64,000 nt of DNA from Flavobacterium sp. (lineage in GTDB: Bacteria > Bacteroidota > Bacteroidia > Flavobacteriales > Flavobacteriaceae): NCBI RefSeq assembly GCF_039595935.1, contig NZ_JBCNKR010000004.1:1549001-1613000 (forward strand), in the 5' to 3' direction. Positions 7,821 through 16,999 of the stretch are shown piece after piece. The stretch's first letter is position 1. Each line of letters opens with the position of its first letter. The notes under the pieces are model-generated. The model saw only the letters and a program-made list of their open reading frames with translations, was not told the DNA's origin and did no database searches. The translations under genes and the position numbers were made by a program.

Positions 7821-10800
7821 TTACAAGCTTTTATTGGCTTCAAGAAATTTATTGATTAATGCAATTACAGATACTATACTGCCGCCCATTACAGCAACTC
7901 TGTCGTAGCTGTCTTTATTTAAATACATTAACAGAAGCAATGCACTGATAGCAACAATTAAAATTGGAAATTTCAATTTGCTGAATGTGCCGTTCTTGCT
8001 TTCGTCTTTAAATTCTTTTATAAAGTCCTGATCGCGTTTAATTTTGGATAAAATGAATACTCTAAAACTCAAACTCATAATTTTAAGTCTCCCCGTTAAT
8101 TGGTGACAATCGATTATTCCTCTTTCCATAAGATTGATCAGGATATCTTTGTTTTTATAGTTTACAAAATGGTCTTGGGCAAAATCAAAAAGAACATTGC
8201 GGGTTTCATCCTCTTTGGGTAAAGATTCCCATACTTTTTCATATTCATCCGCAAATTTCTGATTGTTGTAATTCAGTATAAAGTCCATTCTTAAGGCCGG
8301 TGATATTTCATCATTACTGTCTTTATCAAAAACTTCATTGATTGTTATGTCGCGGTCTGTGCATTTGGTTTGATCTACAGCTGTTTTCTTATTGGGTTTT
8401 TCAATCAGTTCTTTAATATCATTGTCATTCACCATCGGAATAAAAATGTGATCGTTTTCTAACGGCTCTTTTCTACACGGAAAATATTTCTCATAACCAG
8501 CCTGCATCAAATCATAAAAGAAGAAACGGTTGCTGTAAAAGTTTAGTAAATAATAGATGAGAATAGTGAGAAAAAAGAGCCCGATAAACAATGACGAAAC
8601 AATCAAACTGAAATTATACCAGTTCTCACTTTGCAGAATTGCCTTAGAGTTTAGATAGTATTTGCCGTTAAGAGAATTAAATGTGAAATTTTTAATTTCA
8701 AACATAGCCGGACGATCTAAAAATCTAAGGTTGGCTTTTTGAATTACATCGTCTTTGCAATTAGGCAATAAAAATGGGGCTTTACCTTCTGCATTACAAT
8801 TGCAGCTGTAAGCGTTTATAATTTGCTTATTAAAATCTTTATTTTGTTCACTTATTTGATTCGAAGAACAATAATAACGGGCAAAGTCATTTAATTCGTT
8901 AACATAAAAAGCACTGATCAATACAAACGGAAACACAGCAAAATGATACAATAATCTTGCTGTTAAAAATCGTGTATAATCTTTTCTTTTTACTCCTTCA
9001 TTTAAACTTTTAAAGGATTTTAAATCGTCATTTTCTCTTTCTCTCCAGCCTCTGTAATAAAAAATTAGTCTGACATGAGTAATAAAAAGAGCTATGATCG
9101 CAAAATATAAATTGCAATAAGAAAACAAAATCAAAGGCAGACAAATACCAAAAACAAATGAAAACAGTAACAGTTTTACAAGCTCTTTTACAGGATCTGA
9201 AGTGCGGATATTTAGTGTTATTAAGTTAATGAGCACCAAATTAACCCCGACCAATAAACAGAAAACAAATGCTATTGAAGGAGAAGATATTAAAGACAAT
9301 ACAACAGTCAATAGTATTGCTGCAGAATTGACTATCAATAAACGTTTATATTGAAATGCTCGTGTATTATCCGGAAAAAGATGATAAAAATGATGGTTTG
9401 AAAACAGACTGAGACGGCCAGAGTAAAAAAGAGCTGAATAAACAGATGTAATTACCAATATGAAAAAGCCGTAAAAAAGAGAAATTAAGAATCCGTTACT
9501 AAAAGTAAACATTGATAAACGATTGAGATGAGATAAATCGCGGGTTCCTAAAATGTATATAGGAGAATCAACTTTGATGCTTAGTTTTTTTGCATATATC
9601 TGATAAGCTGTTCCCTGATACTCTATTTCAAAAGATTTCTTATCAACGCCAGATAACAAACTTATCAGATCGAGGTTTCTTTTTGATCCGTTTCGTAAAT
9701 TTTGATACAAGTTTTTTTCGGGATCATTCTGCATCAATACCTCTCCATTTCGATCTATGAGCATATAACCTGTTCCAGGAGGCAGGTTTATTTCTTCGGA
9801 AAAGTATTGTCTAAAAGCGATTCCTTTATTAATCCCTTTTGAATTTGATTTTTTTTCGGCGTATATCCATTGGTATCTGTTATTTTCTCTGGAAAATACA
9901 GCCGTAAGCAAATTATCTATTTTTTGATTATTTAATTTATTCTGCTTTAGTATCTGAAAATACATTCTATCCGAATATTTTCTGCGTATATCAGGAACCG
10001 TGGTGCTTAAATCTGTTGTTATCAATCCCTTTTCGTCCATACGGAAATAACTGTCTAAATGATCGAACAACTTCGAACTTTCCTGAAAACTTCTTATTAT
10101 TTCGGGGTTATTTTCACTCCTGTTTTTATTTTCTTTATCTCTTTTTCTGCCCGATTTTTTATTTACAGAAGCCGCTGCCGAAGTCTTTTTTAAAGATATT
10201 CCAACAAATGTATTATTCGAATTATTCCATTTTTCTTCCAGTATTGGTTTGGTTGTCCAATTTTGATACGCCTTAATTTGTCCGCTAAAAGAAGAATCAA
10301 TGTTTTCAACCAGCTTTTCTAAATCGTCTGTATTTCTGGTTTTTAAAGCGTTATTCCAATACGACAATATTCCAAACACAACCAAAACGGCAATCAGAAC
10401 CCCAATCGAAAAAGCAACTCCAACCAAATCTGTCTGGCTGAGCCTTTCTGTATAACTGCTTATGACAGGTTTTATAAAATTTATTCCTAATATCAGTATG
10501 ACAACTAAAAGCAGACTGAAAATCAACAAGCCGGTATCAATTTGCCGAATACTGGTTTGAAAAGTAGAATTATCAATTCCTGTCGCTAAGAATATGGAGT
10601 AACTGGTTCGTGGAATTTTTATTTGATCGGCATAATAACGCTTTGCAGATTTTTTAAAGCTAAAAGGGCCATTCTTCCTGTTGTTTTTAACCAAGCTATC
10701 CTGATCTGCCAAACTAATGTTTTGAGATATAAAGGATTTATTTGTCAGGCAGCTTCCGTTTTCAATTGGACAAATGTAAAAGGAAGAAAAATGTGTTGTA

Positions 10801-11252
10801 GAATTAATCTTAGTTAGAAATTTAGTTAAGTCAATATCAGTGCTGTCAGGAACTTCTATAATTTTTGAGCTAAAAGTCTTTTTATTTTTTTCAGAAGAAA
10901 TAGACAATTTGATTGTTCTAAATAGTCTGATTGTACCGTCTTCTAATTGTTTAAATTTCTTTTTATTAATTAGTATGGTATCAATATACACAGTAGGTGA
11001 ACCTTTATATTGTGAAAGATTCAGTGTGTCCATTTTGTTTTCACTAATGTAATTTACCTGATCGTCAAAGTAGGTTTTAAGCTGTTCTTCAATACCTTTT
11101 AAAATGGCTATATTTTTGGCATCTTCTTTTCTCTCATTATTGGGAAGAATATAGTACAAATAACCAAATGTCAACAAAGCAATAACCAGCGCTGTTATTA
11201 TAGAATAAGTATGTTTTTTAAAAGATTCACTTATAGTAGAAAACAGTTCCAT
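7821..11252 (-). CDS. Very large membrane protein with tandem extracytoplasmic modules and a Cache-like sensor domain
   Basis: 1143 residues. One helix lies at about 17-36, then an extracytoplasmic region (~40-240), two helices (~241-268 and 278-300), and a second extracytoplasmic region (~305-585). The segment GTGYMLIDRNGEVLMQND (493-510) is typical of Cache ligand-sensor domains. Further hydrophobic segments follow between about 590 and 890, then a soluble region (~905-1090) and two helices near the C-terminus. I see no histidine-kinase, GGDEF, EAL or receiver motif, so the output is unknown. It lies 24 bases after the lysozyme-family gene and 60 bases before the hydrolase operon, so it may be co-transcribed with both. 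Confidence 0.6.
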   Translation of the reverse strand: MELFSTISESFKKHTYSIITALVIALLTFGYLYYILPNNERKEDAKNIAILKGIEEQLKTYFDDQVNYISENKMDTLNLSQYKGSPTVYIDTILINKKKFKQLEDGTIRLFRTIKLSISSEKNKKTFSSKIIEVPDSTDIDLTKFLTKINSTTHFSSFYICPIENGSCLTNKSFISQNISLADQDSLVKNNRKNGPFSFKKSAKRYYADQIKIPRTSYSIFLATGIDNSTFQTSIRQIDTGLLIFSLLLVVILILGINFIKPVISSYTERLSQTDLVGVAFSIGVLIAVLVVFGILSYWNNALKTRNTDDLEKLVENIDSSFSGQIKAYQNWTTKPILEEKWNNSNNTFVGISLKKTSAAASVNKKSGRKRDKENKNRSENNPEIIRSFQESSKLFDHLDSYFRMDEKGLITTDLSTTVPDIRRKYSDRMYFQILKQNKLNNQKIDNLLTAVFSRENNRYQWIYAEKKSNSKGINKGIAFRQYFSEEINLPPGTGYMLIDRNGEVLMQNDPEKNLYQNLRNGSKRNLDLISLLSGVDKKSFEIEYQGTAYQIYAKKLSIKVDSPIYILGTRDLSHLNRLSMFTFSNGFLISLFYGFFILVITSVYSALFYSGRLSLFSNHHFYHLFPDNTRAFQYKRLLIVNSAAILLTVVLSLISSPSIAFVFCLLVGVNLVLINLITLNIRTSDPVKELVKLLLFSFVFGICLPLILFSYCNLYFAIIALFITHVRLIFYYRGWRERENDDLKSFKSLNEGVKRKDYTRFLTARLLYHFAVFPFVLISAFYVNELNDFARYYCSSNQISEQNKDFNKQIINAYSCNCNAEGKAPFLLPNCKDDVIQKANLRFLDRPAMFEIKNFTFNSLNGKYYLNSKAILQSENWYNFSLIVSSLFIGLFFLTILIYYLLNFYSNRFFFYDLMQAGYEKYFPCRKEPLENDHIFIPMVNDNDIKELIEKPNKKTAVDQTKCTDRDITINEVFDKDSNDEISPALRMDFILNYNNQKFADEYEKVWESLPKEDETRNVLFDFAQDHFVNYKNKDILINLMERGIIDCHQLTGRLKIMSLSFRVFILSKIKRDQDFIKEFKDESKNGTFSKLKFPILIVAISALLLLMYLNKDSYDRVAVMGGSIVSVIALINKFLEANKSL

Positions 11253-11276
11253 TTGTTTGTCGAATTAAATAAAACA

Positions 11277-12062
11277 TTAAACCCTTCTTGGATCTCCTTT
11301 TAAATACTTTTTACTAAACTTAAAATATTCAGTAGAAGTTCTTTCGCCTGCTTTACCATCAACTCTTAATACACTTCCGGCGCGATTAAGCAGTTTTTGC
11401 AATTCTATAGCTTCATTTGTAACAGTGCCGGAATAGTACGATGTTTTGTCTCCCAGTTTTAGTATTTCTTCTACGATATGATCGTTTATTACAGGTATCT
11501 GCTGTTGTTCCATTAAGCGTCTCAATAGTACTGCAGCTCCACATTGTTTAGAAACAGCATTAGGATCATAACGCCCATCCTGAACATATTTACCTTTAGT
11601 GTAATGATTAGAATAACTCCATAAATAAGGCGAATTAATACCTTGTCTATAATAGCCTAATCCGTTAAATAATTCCAGTTTATAGAGAATTCCCGCAATA
11701 CTCCAATCTGTCCAGGTGTTTAATTTATCATAAACCAAAGCATCTTTAGCACTTTCTTCCCAAGTAAACGGCGGCGTTCCGGTTTTAGGACGACCTGCAG
11801 GAACTTGTACCGTACGTTTGGTAAGCGGATCTCCATTATGTAAATGTTTATCAAAGCTCAAACTGCCTTCCATACAGTGTATAATGGCAATAACATACCA
11901 GGGAATATTTAACTGATCTCCAACTGATTGGTATCTCGTTTTATTAGAAACCATTTTTGTTATTATCCTGTCAATTTCAGGATATTTAATCTCTCTTATA
12001 ACGCAGGAAGCAAATAATCTTTCATAATTGCTTTTTTTGTCTGGTGGAACTATTGAAGCCAT
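11277..12062 (-). CDS. Lysozyme-family protein (COG5526-like) with peptidoglycan-binding-like C-terminus
   Basis: 261 residues without a signal peptide. Residues 55-110 contain WYVIAIIHCMEGS (Glu65 is the likely catalytic acid), HLHNGDPLT and PPFTWEESAKDAL, a pattern known from the phage-type lysozyme family COG5526 (from memory). The C-terminal 60 residues (ELQKLLNRAGS...RVDGKAGERT) resemble a PG_binding_1 domain. Such proteins cleave peptidoglycan, often in phages or contact systems, but no phage structural or secretion gene is nearby. The next gene downstream, 24 bases away, is the giant Cache/membrane protein, so export or activation may depend on it; this is inference. Confidence 0.65.
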   Translation of the reverse strand: MASIVPPDKKSNYERLFASCVIREIKYPEIDRIITKMVSNKTRYQSVGDQLNIPWYVIAIIHCMEGSLSFDKHLHNGDPLTKRTVQVPAGRPKTGTPPFTWEESAKDALVYDKLNTWTDWSIAGILYKLELFNGLGYYRQGINSPYLWSYSNHYTKGKYVQDGRYDPNAVSKQCGAAVLLRRLMEQQQIPVINDHIVEEILKLGDKTSYYSGTVTNEAIELQKLLNRAGSVLRVDGKAGERTSTEYFKFSKKYLKGDPRRV

Positions 12063-12436
12063 GATAGTTTATAATTAATTAGTTTCAAAAAAAATGAATC
12101 GTAAAAAGTTTTGCCGTTACATTAGTAACATTACATGCATAAAGACCAAAACATATTGTTCGACCTAAATTGACATTATTTTTTTAGAAGTAAACTCCAG
12201 TACATCATTCAAAAAAAATTAGTTGTTTTAAAAACTTTCTTCAACTATCATTTCTTTGTATCATAATACTATACAGGCTAATATTGTTTGGTAATGTGAA
12301 AAAAAATAAAGTATATCTTTTTAATAAATCGAATTCTCTTCTGCTTTTATAATTGATCACAGAAGACCCTTTTTTAACTATTTAAAAGATAATCCCACAA
12401 AACTAAAGACCAAAATTAACTATTTAAAATCAGATA

Positions 12437-12467
12437 CTTACGGGTGAAAACACCCTTTTTTTGTAAG
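12437..12467 (+). terminator. Nested hairpin with a T run; terminator-like or small-RNA end
   Basis: GGGTG (12442-12446), AAAA and CACCC (12451-12455) form a perfect stem with a tetraloop, followed by seven Ts. The outer bases CTTAC (12437-12441) and GTAAG (12463-12467) can also pair around it, bulging the T run. It looks like an intrinsic terminator, but no plus-strand gene precedes it. Confidence 0.45.
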
Positions 12468-12502
12468 GGTTTATTTTAATAAATCAAACAGAAGATCAAT
12501 AA

Positions 12503-12591
12503 GCTTCGGAGAAGCAAAATATTTATAGGGAAAAAAGACGTTTACAAGATAAAAGCTCCGGAGGAGTGACATATTTTCTATAAATATTCCC
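12503..12591. repeat. Palindromic intergenic element
   Basis: A GCTTC-GGA-GAAGC palindrome (12503-12515) and a CTCC-GGAG-GAG block (12557-12567) are each followed by AT-rich sequence. AATATTTATA (12518-12527) and TATAAATATT (12579-12588) are inverted copies, next to GGG and CCC respectively. It is probably a dispersed repeat; only this copy is in the window. Confidence 0.4.
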
Positions 12592-12649
12592 TTCTATTCA
12601 AAGCAATTAACCTTTTAAAACAGCTCTTTTTTTCTCTCATTCAAAAGCC

Positions 12650-12657
12650 TATCTTTG
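12650..12657 (+). promoter_or_regulatory. Promoter -7 box of the ABC-F gene
   Basis: TATCTTTG matches the Bacteroidota TAnnTTTG consensus, 53 bases before the ATG at 12711. No clear -33 TTTG is visible. Confidence 0.6.
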
Positions 12658-12710
12658 CGCTTTTAGAATTATTTAATTAAATAGAAACTGATATTTCAGT
12701 TATAATTTTC

Positions 12711-14576
12711 ATGAATTACTTATCTGTAGAAAATATATCGAAGTCATTTGGCGAAAGAGTCCTTTTTGACAACATTTCATTTGGAATCAACAAAGACCAA
12801 AAAATTGCCTTTATTGCCAAAAATGGTTCCGGAAAAACAACCATTATGAGCATTATTAATGGTTTGGAAGAACCAGATACCGGACAGGTGGTTTTGAGAA
12901 AAGGAATCAGAATGGCATTTCTTTCGCAGGATAATAATTTACAGGATGAGTTAACGATTGAAGAAAGTATTTTTGCTTCTGATAATGAAACGCTTAAAGT
13001 AATTGAAGCTTACGAAAAAGCACTTGAAAATCCTTCTGATGAAGAAGCTTACCAAAAAGCTTTCGACGCCATGGATCAGCACAATGCGTGGGATTTTGAA
13101 ACACAGTACAAGCAGATTCTATTTAAATTAAAACTGGAAGATTTTAAACTTAAAGTTAAAAGTCTTTCGGGAGGACAAAAAAAACGACTTTCACTGGCTA
13201 TCATATTAATCAACCGTCCGGATTTATTAATTTTGGATGAGCCAACCAACCACTTAGATCTGGAAATGATCGAATGGCTTGAAAGTTATTTTGCTAAAGA
13301 AAATATTACGTTGTTTATGGTAACACACGACCGTTTCTTTTTAGAACGTGTCTGCAACGAAATCATCGAACTTGACAACGGAAAATTATACCAATACAAA
13401 GGAAATTATTCTTATTACCTTCAGAAAAAAGAAGAAAGAATTACCTCAGAAAACGCTAGTATAGACAAAGCTAAAAACCTTTTTGTAAAAGAATTAGAAT
13501 GGATGCGCCGCCAGCCAAAAGCGAGAACAACCAAATCTAAATCACGTCAGGATGATTTTTACGTTATTAAAGAAAAAGCGCAAAGCCGACGAAAAGAAAA
13601 TGTAGTCGAACTTGAAATTAATATGGAAAGAATGGGAAGTAAAATTATTGAGCTTCACAAACTTTCTAAAAAATTCAAAGACCGCGTTATTCTGGACAAC
13701 TTTAGTTTTGATTTTCAGCGCGGCGAAAGAATCGGAATTATTGGTAAAAACGGAACTGGAAAATCGACTTTCTTAAATCTTTTAACTGGAACAATTCCGC
13801 CAGACAGCGGACGAGTTGTAAAAGGTGACACTATAAAAATAGGTTACTACACTCAATCTGGAATTAATCCAAAACCGGGGCAGCGTGTTATTGACATTAT
13901 TAAAGAATACGGAGAATATATTCCGCTGACAAAAGGAAAAATTATTTCGGCTTCACAGCTTTTAGAAAGATTTCTTTTTGATGCTAAAAAACAATATGAT
14001 TATGTTGAGAAATTAAGCGGTGGAGAATTAAAACGTTTGTATTTGTGTACCGTTTTAATTCAGAATCCGAACTTTTTGATTCTCGATGAGCCTACTAACG
14101 ATTTGGATATCGTAACGCTAAATGTTCTTGAAAGTTTTCTTTTAGATTATCCAGGATGTCTATTGGTAGTTTCGCACGATCGTTATTTTATGGATAAAAT
14201 TGTCGATCATTTATTTGTTTTTAGAGGACAGGGCGAAATCGAAAATTTTCCCGGCAACTATTCTGATTTCAGAGCGTATGAAGACAGCGCCGATGTTTCT
14301 TCAGCAAAAGAAGAAACGAAAACAGAAAAGAAAGACTGGAAACAAAATAATACAACCGGAAATTTAACTTTCAACGAGCAAAAAGAATATCAAAAAATCG
14401 AAAGAGAGATAAAAGATTTAGAAATAGAAAAAACCAAAATCGAACAATTATTCTCTGACGGAAAAGTTGCTGATGCAGATATCGAGAAAAAGGCAAACGA
14501 GTTACAAAGTATAATAAATAAAATTGACCAGAAAGAAGAACGCTGGTTCGAACTTTCAGCAAAGCTTGAAGGATAG
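12711..14576 (+). CDS. ABC-F family ATPase (Uup-like)
   Basis: 621 residues with two ABC ATPase domains and no membrane segment. The first has Walker A AKNGSGKT (36-43), signature LSGGQKKR and Walker B LILDEPTNHLD; the second has GKNGTGKST, LSGGELKR and LILDEPTNDLD. A basic linker between them (about 245-320) fits the ABC-F interdomain linker, and a charged coiled coil at about 545-615 resembles the C-terminal domain of Uup. ABC-F proteins act on the ribosome (translation factors or antibiotic protection), or on DNA structures in the Uup case. Single gene with its own promoter; a word-repeat hairpin lies just downstream. Confidence 0.85.
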   Translation: MNYLSVENISKSFGERVLFDNISFGINKDQKIAFIAKNGSGKTTIMSIINGLEEPDTGQVVLRKGIRMAFLSQDNNLQDELTIEESIFASDNETLKVIEAYEKALENPSDEEAYQKAFDAMDQHNAWDFETQYKQILFKLKLEDFKLKVKSLSGGQKKRLSLAIILINRPDLLILDEPTNHLDLEMIEWLESYFAKENITLFMVTHDRFFLERVCNEIIELDNGKLYQYKGNYSYYLQKKEERITSENASIDKAKNLFVKELEWMRRQPKARTTKSKSRQDDFYVIKEKAQSRRKENVVELEINMERMGSKIIELHKLSKKFKDRVILDNFSFDFQRGERIGIIGKNGTGKSTFLNLLTGTIPPDSGRVVKGDTIKIGYYTQSGINPKPGQRVIDIIKEYGEYIPLTKGKIISASQLLERFLFDAKKQYDYVEKLSGGELKRLYLCTVLIQNPNFLILDEPTNDLDIVTLNVLESFLLDYPGCLLVVSHDRYFMDKIVDHLFVFRGQGEIENFPGNYSDFRAYEDSADVSSAKEETKTEKKDWKQNNTTGNLTFNEQKEYQKIEREIKDLEIEKTKIEQLFSDGKVADADIEKKANELQSIINKIDQKEERWFELSAKLEG

Positions 14577-14582
14577 CCTGAT

Positions 14583-14660
14583 TACACAGAGATTCACAAA
14601 GAAGACACAGAGCTACACGAAATTTTTTGTGAATCTTTGCGTTTCTTTGTGAATCTTTGA
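14583..14660. repeat. Word-repeat hairpin after the ABC-F gene
   Basis: CACAGAGATTCACAAAG and related words on the left are mirrored by repeated TTTGTGAATCTTTG words on the right, forming a long imperfect hairpin. Similar words recur at 52996-53060. Confidence 0.5.
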
Positions 14661-14699
14661 GAAACAAAACTTACTTTTAAGTACAAAAAAAATAAAAAA

Positions 14700-15182
14700 A
14701 TGAAACAACTTTTATCAGCTTTACTTGCAATAGCACTTTTTATTTCTTGTTCTAAAGACAAAGATGAAGTAACAGATTATACGGCTCAAAACGAAAAAGA
14801 AATCACTGATTATTTAGCAGCCAATAATTTAACAGCTCAAAGAACTGATTCTGGTTTGTATTATATCATAGATAAACCAGGCGAAGGAGATAATCCTACA
14901 ATTAATTCAAATGTTACGGTTATTTATAAAGGCTACTTTACAGATGGCACTGTATTCGACGAAACTGATAAAGATGTAAAAGAAGGAGAAGAGAAAAAAG
15001 GAGTTTCGTTTGGTTTAAATCAGGTAATTCAGGGTTGGAAAGAAGGAATTCCGTTTTTTAAACCAGGAGGAGAAGGAAAACTTTTAATTCCTTCACATTT
15101 AGGTTACGGAAGTAAAGATTATAAATCCATTCCCGGAGGATCGGTGCTTATATTCGATATAACATTAAAATCGGTTAATTAA
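14700..15182 (+). CDS. FKBP-type peptidyl-prolyl isomerase, lipoprotein
   Basis: 160 residues. The N-terminus has a lipoprotein signal ending LFISC (Cys17), so it is probably anchored in the outer or inner membrane facing the periplasm. The rest is one FKBP domain with the typical VIYKGYFTDGTVFDET, QVIQGWKEGIPFFKPG and the closing IPSHLGYGSK and IPGGSVLIFDITL strands. It catalyses cis-trans isomerisation of prolyl bonds during folding of exported proteins. It precedes the methyltransferase gene by 20 bases and probably shares its transcript. Confidence 0.9.
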   Translation: MKQLLSALLAIALFISCSKDKDEVTDYTAQNEKEITDYLAANNLTAQRTDSGLYYIIDKPGEGDNPTINSNVTVIYKGYFTDGTVFDETDKDVKEGEEKKGVSFGLNQVIQGWKEGIPFFKPGGEGKLLIPSHLGYGSKDYKSIPGGSVLIFDITLKSVN

Positions 15183-15202
15183 GATATTTTCAAAATTCCA
15201 GA

Positions 15203-15982
15203 ATGCTTTTTCAAATCAAATCTTATTTAAAATTTCTTTGGAATTCTAAAAACGAACATGGAGTTCATTCGCCTTTTGTTTTTAGTTTACTAACGAAATG
15301 CTTCTATGATAAGAAACCAAAACCAGAATATGCGATTCTAAAGAAATACAGAAAATCACTTCTTGAAAATAAAAATTTCATCGAAGTAACTGATTTTGGC
15401 GCAGGTTCTAAAGTTTTTAAATCTAACAAAAGACAGATTTCTAAAATTGCATCAACTGCCGGAATTTCACCAAAACGCGCTGAATTATTATTTCGCGTAA
15501 CAAATTATTTTCAGCCAAAAAATGTTCTTGAAATTGGAACTTCTTTAGGTTTGGCGACTTCTGCCCTTGCCTTAGGAAACACAAATGCAAAAGTTATTAC
15601 AATTGAAGGCTGTCCAAATACGGCAAACGCTGCTCAAAATGAATTAGATAGATTTGATTGTAAAAATGTTGAAAATATAGTTTCTGAATTTGAATCTTTT
15701 TTGATTTCAGAAAATCTAAATTCTAAAATCTACGATCTAATATATTTCGACGGGAATCATTCAAAAAAAGCGACTTTAACTTATTTTGAAGTTCTTCTGC
15801 AAACTATAAACAATGATTCTGTTTGGATTTTTGATGATATTCACTGGTCTCCGGAAATGGAAGAAGCATGGGAAATCATAAAAAATCATCCTAAAGTAAA
15901 AGTAACGATCGATACCTTTCAATGGGGATTTGTATTTTTCAGGTACGAACAGGAAAAAGAACATTTTGTTATTCGAGCATAA
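15203..15982 (+). CDS. Class I SAM-dependent methyltransferase (O-methyltransferase-like)
   Basis: 259 residues. The Rossmann motif I is VLEIGTSLGLATSALAL (about residues 112-128), followed by an acidic VITIEG at the end of strand 2 and DLIYFDGNH, which matches the methyltransferase_24/O-methyltransferase type. No signal peptide. The opening residues (SYLKFLWNSKNEHGVHSPF) are a conserved-looking N-terminus of unknown role. The substrate is unknown. A bidirectional terminator follows within 2 bases. Confidence 0.8.
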   Translation: MLFQIKSYLKFLWNSKNEHGVHSPFVFSLLTKCFYDKKPKPEYAILKKYRKSLLENKNFIEVTDFGAGSKVFKSNKRQISKIASTAGISPKRAELLFRVTNYFQPKNVLEIGTSLGLATSALALGNTNAKVITIEGCPNTANAAQNELDRFDCKNVENIVSEFESFLISENLNSKIYDLIYFDGNHSKKATLTYFEVLLQTINNDSVWIFDDIHWSPEMEEAWEIIKNHPKVKVTIDTFQWGFVFFRYEQEKEHFVIRA

Positions 15983-16010
15983 AAAAGGCAACCATTACTG
16001 ATTGCCTTTA
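15981..16010. terminator. Bidirectional terminator
   Basis: AAAGGCAA (15984-15991) and TTGCCTTT (16002-16009) form a perfect 8-bp stem flanked by A and T runs between convergent genes. Confidence 0.75.
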
Positions 16011-16033
16011 ATACTAATTCAAAATAATTACGA

Positions 16034-16699
16034 TTATTTTTTAGCATCTTTATTTTCTTCAGATTTTGCACCCATTCTGTTTACAGTATACATTGGTGCA
16101 AATTTAATTTTTAGACCGGCAATTTTTCTGTTATCTTCTGCTGTAAGTCCTTCTTTTTCAACTGTATTTTTACGGCTGTCAAGGGCTTCATACATTAGTT
16201 TAACTTCATCCCAGTCTTCTCTCGAATATTTATCTTTATTATCTTCAACGGTATGAACGAACTGCTGATAAACACTATGAATATTTTGAGCATTTACCCA
16301 GCTGAAATTCATATCATCACCAATTTTTCCTGCTCCAAATAATGCGTCTCTTAATTGTTGTTTTGGACTTGGAGCCGGAGCTGGAGGGGCAAAAACGGTG
16401 GACATTTCATTTTTAAATTCTTCATATTTAGTTTTGCTGGCATTTACTTTTTCGGTCGCTGCCGAATTATCTTTTAAATCTGCCAGTGCTGCCTGAGCTT
16501 CCTGAGATCTTCTGTCATATTCAGCATCAACAGCTTTCCAGTCTGCTTTTAAATTCTCTGCCGAAACATTTTTTACAGAATCAACATAAGCTACATATGC
16601 ATCAACTTTCTTTTGTGCTTGTTCTTGTTTTTCATCTTTACACGATGTAAATCCTAATGCAATTAATGCAATTCCTAATACTAATTGTATATTTTTCAT
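16034..16699 (-). CDS. Lipoprotein with helical charged domain, function unknown
   Basis: 221 residues. The signal ends IALGFTSC (Cys20), a lipobox. Residues 25-110 are rich in K, E, A and Q with heptad-like spacing and should form a helical coiled coil. A PAPAPSP linker lies near 121-128, followed by a second helical region. No enzyme motif is visible, so it is probably a periplasmic structural or stress protein. A -7 box TAAATTTG lies at 16736-16743 on the minus strand. Confidence 0.7.
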   Translation of the reverse strand: MKNIQLVLGIALIALGFTSCKDEKQEQAQKKVDAYVAYVDSVKNVSAENLKADWKAVDAEYDRRSQEAQAALADLKDNSAATEKVNASKTKYEEFKNEMSTVFAPPAPAPSPKQQLRDALFGAGKIGDDMNFSWVNAQNIHSVYQQFVHTVEDNKDKYSREDWDEVKLMYEALDSRKNTVEKEGLTAEDNRKIAGLKIKFAPMYTVNRMGAKSEENKDAKK

Positions 16700-16735
16700 A
16701 ATACTGATTGTTTTAATTTTTAATTAAGTTATAAT

Positions 16736-16743
16736 CAAATTTA
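16736..16743 (-). promoter_or_regulatory. Promoter -7 box of the lipoprotein gene
   Basis: Read on the minus strand this is TAAATTTG, matching TAnnTTTG, 36 bases before the ATG at 16699. Confidence 0.5.
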
Positions 16744-16999
16744 CCAAATAGCTAACCGAATAAATTACATTATTATCACATTTTAAAATTTAAAAACATT
16801 TTAAAACTATAAAATTCATAAAATAATGATAATTATGCAAAATCAATCCGAAATGATATAACCATTTTTTGCTTTAAAAAACATATTATTTTTAATATAT
16901 TTTAATCAAAAAGGGTTTGTAACAAAATTCAATTCTAAACTACTTATCATTTTTATTAAAAAGTGTTTCGTACTTTTAAATCCAAAATTGTAAAATAAA

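Larger units (their letters stand above)
12063..12710. other. 648-base divergent intergenic region
   Basis: It separates the minus-strand lysozyme-family gene from the plus-strand ABC-F gene. It contains an imperfect palindrome GTTAC-ATTA-GTAAC (12116-12129), a nested hairpin (12437-12467), a two-part palindromic element (12503-12591) and the promoter -7 box at 12650-12657. I see no coding sequence. Confidence 0.6.

Noticed and set aside
11277..12062. Prophage, because of the phage-type lysozyme
   Set aside because: No capsid, tail, integrase or other phage gene is found on either side.
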